Below are positions 46,391 to 55,188 of a stretch of 64,000 bases of DNA, piece by piece. Position numbers and translations under genes: made by a program. Source of the stretch: Daphnia pulex (lineage: Eukaryota; Arthropoda; Branchiopoda; Diplostraca; Daphniidae); the NCBI RefSeq assembly GCF_021134715.1, contig NC_060025.1:4712001-4776000 (forward strand). Direction: 5' to 3'. Position 1 is the first letter of the stretch; every line of letters starts with the position of its first letter. A model generated the notes under the pieces. That model was not told where the DNA came from, searched no databases, and was given only the letters and a program-made list of their open reading frames with translations.

Positions 46391-47093
46391 TTATCTATAT
46401 GCTCTGTTATTTTCAACCTTATCGGCCAAAAACTTAATCACGCGCAAGGGAAATTTATTTTTAAAAAGTCGTTGTACAACAATGCATGGGTTTTTATAAT
46501 CTTTTCTTTTTATCGGAGAAAACGTCTGTGAACGCGAGAACGGGGGCGTATTAAGTGTTGGCCCAGGAAGTCTCTCGACACCACCCGAAACCGTCAACGG
46601 ACCAGAATCGAACAAGCCGCAGCGTAAAATGCTGGTCAGGTTTTTGAAGATAAGCTGAACCATAAAAACGGGCTGTTCCAAGGTGAAGACCATGCCGGCG
46701 GCGACAATGTAATCTTGTAGCTTGTCTCCGACACGCAAGTACGCGATGACGGGAACATTTAACCCTTTCAAGTGTTCAGCCGGGCCAATTCCACTTAACA
46801 TGAGAAGTTGTGGCGTGTGAAACCAGCAGATAAAACAATTTCTTATGAAGCCTGGATTATGTAGATTTTTCCTTTGCTTTTGAATTTGACAGCGTAGGCT
46901 TACGAGTCCTAGGATCAATAAGAATTTGCGTGACGTGTGAATGTATTGCGATGTGAAGGTTTTCTCGCTTTTGCTCGGGACGCAAAAATGCTTTGGCAGC
47001 AAAGCACCTCGATTCGCGCCGGATTGTTGTTTTGGCTAACATGAAACCCGTTTGGTAAGCTTCCCTGCCATCACGATTTCCGTAACCTGACAA
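46391..47093 (-). pseudogene. GMC oxidoreductase (glucose dehydrogenase-like) pseudogene fragment
   Basis: Arthropod GMC oxidoreductases are FAD-dependent sugar or ecdysteroid oxidases. The minus strand reads YGNRDGREAYQTGFMLAKTT, CFAAKAFLRPEQKRENLHIA and HVTQILIDPRTRKPT (47093-46857), then in another frame the GMC signature PQLLMLSGIGPAEHLKGLNV and PVIAYLRVGDKLQDY, and later LFDSGPLTVSGGVERLPG. Between them, EIVLSAGF is preceded by a stop where Lys is expected and is followed by a frame change. Only the middle of the protein is present. The intact family is about 600 residues. This is a decayed partial copy next to a rearrangement breakpoint. Confidence 0.75.
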
Positions 47094-47161
47094 AGAAAAA
47101 ATTTATTGAATAACTATTCCCGTGCAGTAAACTAGCCAATCATAGCCAATCTGCTATTAAC

Positions 47162-47237
47162 AGACAACTAGCCAATCATAGGGCATGGCCGGGGATAAGG
47201 CGCACCTCACAGCAGTCTTTTGTTTTTCAGCACGTGT
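47162..47237 (+). repeat. Direct repeat, copy A, with CCAAT-type sequence
   Basis: This is a near-identical match to 49253-49329: AGACAACTAGCCAATCATAG, then GGCCGGGGATAAGG and CTCACAGCAGTCTTTTG to CACGTGT. Both copies have the same orientation and bracket the VPS13B fragment. Copy B lies just upstream of the gene at 49440, so the sequence is probably that gene's promoter (CCAAT box, E-box CACGTG), duplicated here. Confidence 0.85.
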
Positions 47238-47239
47238 CA

Positions 47240-49146
47240 AGAGAAGATGAAGGCGGCGTGATCAGCTGGTTGTGGAGTGATAACGATATGTGGTTGAAAG
47301 TAAAACCCAGCTGGACATCGGGCACCATGGATGCGTTGAAGTATGAATCAATTCAGTGCAGGCCACTAAACCTAGTTCATAAATTAATATTAATGAAAAA
47401 CGAATCTTAGTTAATGTAATAAGATGAAATATTACTGGGCGGGGCAGCGATAATCTTCTTGGGCCGATTTTCCGGTAAATTTTCTTCGGTAAAATGCATA
47501 ACGATTCGCCACATGTCAGAAAAAGCCACTTGCTTCTCCAAAAGTTCCCTCTCCGCTCTCCTCTCGTCATCCTGGACGTTGCGTGCTGTTTGATTCGTTG
47601 ATATGCTGGGCAGAGGAACTCGAGTGAAACGAACTTCAGACAGTGAAAAGCGCCTCAGAATACGGAATTCTTGACTACAGTGATCCCAAAACTCCAAGGT
47701 ACAATCAACCTGCTCAACTCCAGGTGCCGCATCTTGACCGGCTCCATCCGCTTTCATTAGAGGAATCGGATAAACATCAACCCGAGTCAGAGCTCTTGGT
47801 TGAGGGTATGCCCAGCACATGGAGGCGGGTTGAACGTTGAAAACTACCTGGTACGGACGTGGTTTCTCTTCTGCTTGCATCCATCCGGAAGAAGGACGGG
47901 AGGTGGTGTCCCGAACCTGGAAATCAAATGTACCAGTTCTAAAATCATCCTGATAATGTTGTTCATCCTTATCCACGACGACATCCTTTGGAGCTGGATC
48001 GTCATTTTGAGATGGGGAGTAATTTTGCAACATCCATTGCGTAAGAGCCGTGGCTACAGTCACTTGGCGAGGCCAAGCGTGAAGTCGAAGGTTGTCGGCT
48101 CGACAAAATGCACGTACCAAGACGCGCTTATTAGATAACCAGTGCGGCCACAACAACTGGATCCGACTATCGAGACTGAAAGGATCGCATAGTTGCAAAT
48201 TAATGTTTTGATCCATTTCCGCTTTGACAGAGAAAGCATTCAGTATTAAATTAGCTTCTAGTTTCTCTCGTTTTTCTTCATTTGTGTCCAATTGGCAAGT
48301 CACATCCAGTAGCATATCGTTTAGACCGGCGATGATTACGGCGGAGGGAACCGGTATTTCCACTACCATTTGGCTCGTTTTCAAGCAGATATGCCGGTAT
48401 AATGATGACTTCGAATCTTCTTGTTTGGTTTGGAAGGCTTCCAACTGTCGAGCCAAATACTGGAGATTCGAAATATTGTCTGCATGGAGAATGAATTTGA
48501 AAGGGCGTCCAAGTTCCACATTCAATTGGCGAGCAGAAATGATTTCAAGGCGGAAAAGAGAAGGTGGAACTCCAGTAATGATGGACGGCTGACCGAGTCG
48601 CGTTTCTATCAAACTGATTGGATACATGCTTTCATTCGGAAGCAAACAACTCTTGACAGGTGATCCATCGGCCCAGCAAGGTAGTTGTAACCGAATGTCG
48701 TAAACGGCGATTTCGTGTACTTCTTGATCAGCCGTTTTGATCAATACGTGAGGCTGGATGAGATTGATCAAGGCAAACGGCAGAAATTCGTCTGGCTGCG
48801 ACGTGTAGATGATGACACAAACTCGGTTAGAAGTAAAAAATGAATGAGCTGGAAATCCGGCCACTTGTTGCTCTTTCGAAGACAAGTTCGTAGCTGCCGA
48901 AAGAAGAATATTCATCCATTGAATGTAATAATCGATTTGCTTGGCATCAATTAGCAACTGGATATCGCTGGAAGCGTTGACCTCAATGGCTTGCCCGGCA
49001 ACGAGACATTGCTGTTCCAGGCTGACAATCGGAGGAGCGTAGATCACTCGCAAAGAGCAGCGAGCTAAAATTGGAGTCATTCCAACACTTGGCTCCGATG
49101 GTTGCTCTTGACGAGCGTTCCATTCCAGGGCTGGATTTTCCGCCAT
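47240..49146 (-). pseudogene. VPS13B: Internal fragment of VPS13B, detached from the main gene
   Basis: VPS13B (COH1) is a very large bridge-like lipid-transfer protein at the Golgi and endosomes. This minus-strand open frame (49146-47407, 579 codons) carries its central part: YAPPIVSLEQQCLVAG, FKFILHADNISNLQYLARQL, and the SHR-BD-like beginning (NVQPASMCWAYPQPRALTRV, WDHCSQEFRILRRFSLSEV). After 47407 further related sequence may continue in another frame (MVPDVQLGFTFNHISLSL near 47330). The fragment has no start or end of its own: its first ATG is made by the 92-bp repeat at 49145-49236. The VPS13B C-terminal exons lie at 62538-64000 on the same strand, so this central part is in the wrong order relative to them. 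It is a partial duplication or an assembly artefact. Confidence 0.85.
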
Positions 49147-49236
49147 AAGTCATTTAAGATTTTACATTAGATTGCTGTGATAAGCTTGTACCCTGGGACT
49201 TATGGATGTTGCGCATTTCTTTCTGGGTCGTAGGAA
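49145..49236. repeat. Dispersed repeat, copy 1 (partner 57065-57159)
   Basis: The 92-bp segment matches 57065-57159: ATAAGTCATT, ACATTAGATTGCTGTGATAA, GGGACTTATGGATGTTGCGC and TTTCTTTCTGGGTCGTAGGA are shared, with small indels. It contains an inverted pair ATAAGTC/GACTTAT. Here it abuts the 5' end of the VPS13B fragment. I infer a short non-autonomous element. Confidence 0.8.
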
Positions 49237-49252
49237 CTTGTTGTCTGCTAGG

Positions 49253-49329
49253 AGACAACTAGCCAATCATAGGGCTCGGCCGGGGATAAGGGCGCGCCTC
49301 ACAGCAGTCTTTTGTTTTTCAGCACGTGT
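49253..49329 (+). repeat. Direct repeat, copy B; probable promoter of the gene at 49440
   Basis: This is the partner of 47162-47237. It lies 110-190 bp upstream of the ATG at 49440 and contains GCCAATCA (CCAAT box), a GC-rich stretch and CACGTG. The position and motifs suggest promoter function, which is inference. Confidence 0.7.
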
Positions 49330-49439
49330 GGCATTTGCTACGCGCTCGAGCATCGCACGAGCGGCACGTTTTCGTCACGACACACATTTTGTAGCACACT
49401 TTCCTTTCCATTTTTATCTACTTTGGATCCATTTTCATC

Positions 49440-49996
49440 ATGACAGGGGCTTCTGAAACCACGACAACAGAGCTAAATGTAAGTTAAAGAAAATCTGTAA
49501 AACATAGAAAGGATATATCCTAATTTTTTTTTAAATTTAGGCTACAAGTTCTAAAACTTAAATATCTCCCCCGCCACCACAACCCCGAGACCCAGAGACC
49601 GTGAGTTACTTAAATTGTTTTAATTTTCTTAGAATTTACTTTAATTTTTATCAATAGATCAATCCTAACTATCCACGGAACAATACAGCCCAAAGCATGA
49701 TGGCAGTAGCTGCCTTTGCCAAGTCATGCGAGGCCTTCACTTACGCCATTCTCAACATAATCGGGGGACTGACTGGCTGGGGGCTGGGCATCAGCATTTT
49801 TCACTGCGCTTTCTTGATCTTTCAGATGGTGATCTGTGCCTACAGCACCCTGATTAACATTGATGTTAAGGATCATCAAAAGAAATTTCTACCCTTGGCC
49901 ACAATCTTGATGCTCTTTACGTCCATCGACCTTTTCTTTTCTGGGGTGACCGGGTCCATGATAAGAGAAAGTATCTTTTATGCTCGTCGGACCTAA
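49440..49996 (+). CDS. Small multi-pass membrane protein, unknown; in-frame TAA in exon 2
   Basis: Exons 49440-49478, 49541-49600 and 49658-49996 splice in phase with good GT-AG sites. Exon 1 reads MTGASETTTTELN, exon 2 ATSSKT, then TAA (49559-49561), then ISPPPQPRDPET, and exon 3 INPNYPRNNTAQSMMAVAA onward. Exon 3 has hydrophobic helices at YAILNIIGGLTGWGLGIS, IFHCAFLIFQMVICAYSTL and FLPLATILMLFTSIDLFF, so the product is a small membrane protein of about 130 residues with a Pro-rich cytoplasmic lead. I know no family. The stop means that either exon 2 is skipped (60 bp, frame kept), translation starts at the MM in exon 3, or the copy is a pseudogene. A poly(A) signal lies at 50023-50028. Confidence 0.6.
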
Positions 49997-50072
49997 GTTT
50001 CCCTTTTTTTTCTTCCCCCCCAAATAAAAATGAATGTCTTTTTTTCTCGTCTCCTTTTTTTCTTTTCTTTTT

Positions 50073-50218
50073 CTCTCTTTGTTCTTTTCTTTAATGTTCT
50101 GTTTTAATTGTCATTTTCCTTGTCTGATAATAAACAAGAATTAATCTCTCTTTGTTCTTTTCTTTAATGTTCTGTTTTAATTGTCATTTTCCTTGTCTGA
50201 TAATAAACAAGAATTAAA
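50073..50218. repeat. Perfect or near-perfect 73-bp tandem duplication, two copies
   Basis: The unit starts CTCTCTTTGTTCTTTTC and includes GTCTGATAATAAACAAG. Each copy carries an AATAAA (50129-50134 and 50202-50207), so the 3' end region of the upstream gene has three potential poly(A) signals. The two copies look identical, so the duplication is recent. Confidence 0.85.
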
Positions 50219-51734
50219 CATTTACTATTCAATCATTACAAGGTTAGGATTAGTGAAGCGTATGTACTTGTCAATTAAAGCTACTGAAATGCTGGCCAAC
50301 ACAACACAGGCACAGACAAATCAGTGGCCTTCACTTTTAGTACTTTGTGAACAAATTGAGATGATTAAGATTTGGAATGAGAAGACAATGTCAATAGCTA
50401 CGGAAGAAGCCAATAATCTTTAACAGATAGGCTTCAGATAATTCAAAATTTCTAACCTGATTTTAGATAGAAGCAATTGTCTCATCTTTGAGTTCAATGT
50501 TGGTCTGCTGATTCTTGTCCATATGGACCTTGATCGCTAGGTTGCCAAGTGAGTTCTTTGTTGGAGATTGAGGCATTGAGCAGGCCCTCGGGGGATTTTG
50601 TCTGGGATTCCCAAATGCTTTTACTTATTTAATGAAAAAGTATTATAAAAATGAATTGATTAATGATTTTTATTTTAAATTAAAAAAAGATGTGATTAAT
50701 AAACATATTCAAATCAAAACTATGTGTTATAAATTTATTTAACACACCTGTGCATTGTTTGGGAAAAACTACCTTGTGCATAAGTGCATTATTGTCTGAT
50801 CATTGTCTGTGTGTGTAGTCTGCTAATCCTGTTTGAAATTGACTTGACTGGCTTGACTGTTCATGTTTTCGTGCATGTTAGTAGATTTCTGTATGTTTCA
50901 AATATTCTAAACTATGTAAAGTTTTTGATGATTAGACGTATAATTCAATCTTTAGTTTCTAGCCTCAATAAATTTTCTATTCATGAGGAAATGTCGTTTT
51001 ACGCAGTTGCCAGGGGAAGGAGAGTGGGCATCTATCCGAGTTTGTATATTAAGTTATCACGTAATAAGAAATTTTCAGTAAAAAGGGAAAACATTTTTCA
51101 GGGCTGAATGTCAATCTCAAATACAATGCTACCCTGGTGCACAGTCCTTCCCCACAAGCTGCAAGCTGAAGGTTTCATCCAACAATGTAACTCAAGCATG
51201 ACACTCAAGAAATACTGCCAGTTAAACCCAGGGCATCCTAACTTCCAAAGATTTCTGATGGTTTGAAGAAATTTGAAATCTCATTTTCTGTAAGTGGAAG
51301 TCAATCTCCTACTGCAAAAGCATTTACTTCTGGATCTCAGTTAAAGTATTATTATGCTGTAGCCATTGGTAAAATGTTGGCATTTATTCTGCTTGGTAGG
51401 AAAATGATTAAAATCATTGGGATTTGAAAAATAATTTATACAACTCTTTTTTTTTCAAATTACAGGGCAGAGTACAAGGCGCAGTTAGATGGTTGTGGAT
51501 TTACCAGATATAGAAAGTTTTAAATGCACAGAAAGAAGCTGAACAGTTCATTCATGGAAATCAAATTCAAAAGGGAGTCAGAGCCTCCAATTCTCAATAT
51601 AGAAAATCTCTATTTTCAATTGAGTAATATTCCTGCCATTCCTAGTATTAAAGGCATTTGTGTTCAAAATTTATCGTCAGTTTCTTTTGGATACCATACT
51701 ATCCAACAAGATGAAGATGGCTTCATATACCCAT
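50219..51734. other. No supported gene; exon-like frames only
   Basis: The + strand has an open piece at 50221-50423 (MLANTTQAQTNQWPSLLVL, EEANNL) and one at 51524-51838 that reads into the duplicated RABL2 block in antisense, so its right half is not a real gene. Neither shows a family. These may be remnants of an unknown gene that the duplication interrupted. Confidence 0.35.
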
Positions 51735-52308
51735 CGCTCAATCAATCTACAAATCCATACTTTGATTTTCCTACGGCGCTATCTCCAAGAAGAATTATTT
51801 TTACCGCCAAATCATTTGATTTACCAGTGGCTTCATAATCTATACCAATGTTGCTATCACACATGATTTCCATCGCGAATACAAATTGTTAATCCAAACC
51901 AACGATTTTGAAAAAACTTTTCCTGTGTTTACTTTCCACATTGCCATAGCAACATGTCCTTTAACAATAGCGCCAAACCGTTTTCCGTGTAAAAGAAGGA
52001 AATGTCTTGCGGCTGTGCGCGTCATTCCGATCATTCATTAACAATAATTATTTTTTTCCTGGAGCTAGCATTTGCTACATTGCAGACGTTTTTTAAAATA
52101 TAAATTGATTAAATGAAAAGACGAGCGATTGGGGTCGTTACTGTAGTAGTAGGCCTTGTCGAGTGGCAAAATAATTCAACTGCGATTTCCATACATTTAA
52201 TCCCACTAGATTGAGGGAGTTTTTTTTTTATGTATTATACTATGAGAAGTCTCATGTATGTGTACTAAATAATATGATACATTGGGACTGAGAGACAAGT
52301 TTACACAT
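51735..52308 (-). pseudogene. Truncated RABL2 copy with its upstream region (duplicated block, copy 2)
   Basis: The copy holds the promoter region and exon 1 of RABL2 (ATG at 51873; one change turns the third residue Val to Ile), then a 14-bp remnant of intron 1, then the first 12 bases of exon 2, where similarity stops. The 104 bp equivalent to 12260-12363 are missing, so the intron can no longer splice. The remaining exons are absent. The upstream part is shared up to the HIGD2A stop codon. It cannot make a GTPase but would keep the promoter. Confidence 0.85.
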
Positions 52309-52719
52309 TTTCTTTCACATTTGCAACACCAACTCCAACCATAAGGCCAACAACTGTAAATCCTTGTGCTGCAATCCTGAGCCTCATCATTTTTTGTGAC
52401 ATTTGGGGTCTCCTAATGAATCAATTCAAACAATTACAGATTTAAAAAAAATATATTATGGTCAATAACCACACAACAATCAATTTGTAAAGTTATACCC
52501 ATGACGAAAGGACCACAGGCCATATGTCAATGCAGCTGCAGTTGCTAGACACCCAATAGGAACAAAAGGATTTTCAGAAAATTTTCTGTTGAATTTTTCT
52601 TTGAATGTCTCCTGGTTCTTCAAACTTTCTGATCCAATTTCCTCTCTTAACTGAATCCAGTTTAATTCTTCAGCATTTAAAGACTCAATTTCATTGTTTA
52701 TTTTGCTTGATGTTTCCAT
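52301..52719 (-). CDS. HIGD2A: HIG1 domain family member 2A, two exons
   Basis: HIGD2A is a small mitochondrial inner-membrane protein, a relative of yeast Rcf1, that assists cytochrome c oxidase and supercomplex assembly. Minus-strand exons 52719-52499 and 52412-52301 give 110 residues. The N-terminal region is hydrophilic; the HIG1 domain begins NPFVPIGCLATAAALTYGLW (first membrane helix), then SFRHGRPQMSQKMMRLRIAA with the QxxxxRxRxxxQ-like basic loop, then QGFTVVGLMVGVGVANV (second helix). GCLATAAALTYGL is specific for the 2A type. The start ATG at 52719 is chosen because it directly begins METSSKINNE. Its 3' end overlaps the RABL2-related duplication. It is divergent from DCAF7. Confidence 0.93.
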
Positions 52720-53363
52720 TTCTCTGTACACAATCAAAGAGGAATTGTTAATAGTGTAATATAAATTGTTGAAGCAATGTACACATAACTGATCATGAAT
52801 GCCAAAATATTTTAGATTTCTAAATATTTTGATAATTCACCAATTCGGTCATGAGAAGTCGATTGTGTTTATTAAATTAAAAAGGAATAATAACATACGG
52901 AGTATGATGTTTCGTTCGTTCTATAGTATCGCAATTACTTTAAATCTAAAAGTATTAAGACCGAGACTGAAAAGTTGTCAAGAAATTCCGAGTTATTACA
53001 TAACAATATTCACAAATTGTAGTTGCGACGTTACTACTTGAAGGTTGAACGGTTGAACGTTGAAGCACTGCAGCGATCGGTAGCAGACAATATTTAGCGG
53101 TGGTGGCGCTCTTCTTCAAAATATCGTATCTATTTTGCCTGTATTTGATTTTGACTCTGACTTTCGTTTCAGACTTCTACCGCTTGGTGTACAGCTTCAG
53201 TGTGAGAAAATTTAATGGTTGTCTTGTCTGGCCTAAGTTAATAGATAGGTTTATTTGTTTGCGTGGGTCCACTGTCATTCCGGTTAAAATTGCCAACATA
53301 AGAAATTCTAACACTTCTGCATATTTGATCACGATTCCCGGGAATTGTGTCGTTTTCTAAAAA
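52720..53363. promoter_or_regulatory. Shared upstream region of divergent HIGD2A and DCAF7
   Basis: The 644 bp between the two head-to-head start codons have no coding sequence that I can support. They should contain both promoters. No TATA box or other core motif is convincing. Confidence 0.4.
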
Positions 53364-54864
53364 ATGGCGGGGCTAAATGTTGCTCCCAAACGAAAGGAAA
53401 TTTACAAGTACGAAGCACCATGGACTCTTTACAGTATGAATTGGTCAGTGCGTCCAGATAAGAGATTCAGGTGAGGGAGGAAGTTTAAAATTATGTATTT
53501 TATGTTTAAGAAATGTAATATTCAACTTGACTAACCTCAAATTCCTTTACAAATTAGATTGGCTATTGGAAGTTTTGTAGAAGAATACAACAACAAAGTT
53601 CAAGTAATTTCATTAGATGAAGATTCAGCAGAATTCAGTGCCAAAAGTACTTTTGATCATCCATATCCTACTACAAAAATTATGTGGATTCCTGATGCGG
53701 TATGGAACTATCCTGTTTCAAATATGGTTAAAGAAATGTTAATAATTAAGTGTGTTATCAGAAAGGTGTTTTTCCTGATTTACTGGCTACAAGTGGGGAC
53801 TATCTACGCATATGGAAAGCAGGAGAACCAGACACAAGATTAGAATGCCTCCTTAACAATGTAATTTTTACATGAATTATTATTATTTACAAGAAATTTA
53901 ATTCATTGAAAACAATTTCTAGAACAAAAACTCAGACTTCTGTGCTCCTCTTACAAGTTTTGATTGGAATGAAGTTGAACCTAACCTTATTGGAACATCT
54001 AGTATTGACACCACATGTACCATATGGGGTTTGGAAACTGGACAGGTAAAGCAATATCTTTAAAACTTCTTTAAATCTTATTATTCTATAACAAACTATT
54101 TATCTTAAAGGTTGTTGGTCGAGTTGGTGGCCCTGGTGTAGCAGGACACGTAAAAACTCAGTTAATCGCACATGATAAAGAGGTCTATGATATCGCATTC
54201 AGCCGGGCAGGAGGCGGGCGAGATATGTTTGCATCTGTTGGCGCTGATGGCTCCGTGAGAATGTTTGACCTTAGACACCTAGAACATTCAACAATCATAT
54301 ATGAAGATCCTCAGCATCGTCCTCTGTTAAGACTAGCATGGAATAGACAGGACCCTTCTTATTTAGCAACGATATCCATGGATGCTTGTGAAGTATTTTC
54401 GGTTTTTCACCTCATTTCAAATAGAGAACACGTTACAAATTTCTTTGTTACAAATGTTAGGTGGTAATACTCGATGTAAGAGTGCCGTGTACTCCCGTCG
54501 CTCGTTTGAGTAATCACAGGGCATGTGTAAATGGCATCGCTTGGGCCCCACATTCTTCCTGTCATATTTGCACAGCTGGTAAATATTTTTTATTTGTAAC
54601 TAGAATTGTGCAAGTACCGTGTGCACGATGTATGCTGCCAATTGCTGTATATAATTGATCCGATTTGATCTGGTTTGTAATAATTTAGGTGATGACCATC
54701 AAGCCTTGATATGGGATATCCAGCAAATGCCGCGAGCCATTGAAGATCCCATACTTGCTTACACAGCGGCTGAAGGTGAAATCAACCAAATCCAGTGGGG
54801 AGCAACACAACCTGATTGGATTGCCATTTGCTACAATCGATCCCTTGAAATTTTACGAGTTTAA
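53364..54864 (+). CDS. DCAF7: WD40 protein DCAF7 (WDR68/HAN11 type), seven exons
   Basis: DCAF7 is a conserved WD40 adaptor that binds DYRK/HIPK kinases and can act with CUL4-DDB1 ligases. Exons are 53364-53470, 53558-53699, 53762-53860, 53923-54045, 54111-54392, 54461-54578 and 54689-54864, all in phase, giving 348 residues (the human protein has 342). The N-terminus [20 protein letters not shown] is diagnostic. Blades show [91 protein letters not shown] and [18 protein letters not shown], ending [15 protein letters not shown]. The Arg at the exon 1-2 junction is split. It converges on RASSF. Confidence 0.95.
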
Positions 54865-55188
54865 TGCTTTAATACCTATATATATCAAAACTGAGTATGA
54901 CTAATGTCTGAAAACTTCTCATCAGGTTATCTTAGATCGTGTTTTTTTAATAATTCGTATCCTCTCGTGAATCGGATCGTTGATTTGTAATTAAAATAAG
55001 GAAAATATCATAAGAATGTGACATTTGAGATTTTGAATTTGTCTGTACTACTAAGCAAAAACTTGGAAAAGAATGACTGAATTTGAATCAACAACATTGT
55101 TTTATTAGCTTTCTATCACAGCACTCGGATTCTGTATAAGATCAGCAGGTATTAACATCATATATATTTTTATGTTTCTCTTTAAAAT

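Noticed and set aside
47643-48663. Plus-strand frames opposite the VPS13B fragment
   Set aside because: Antisense shadows of a clear VPS13B reading frame.
50784-51107. 107-codon + strand frame with hydrophobic start
   Set aside because: AT-driven composition, no splice sites or recognisable domain.
51524-51838. 104-codon + frame as a gene
   Set aside because: Its 3' third is antisense to the duplicated RABL2 exon 1; the junction is a duplication breakpoint, so the frame is chance.
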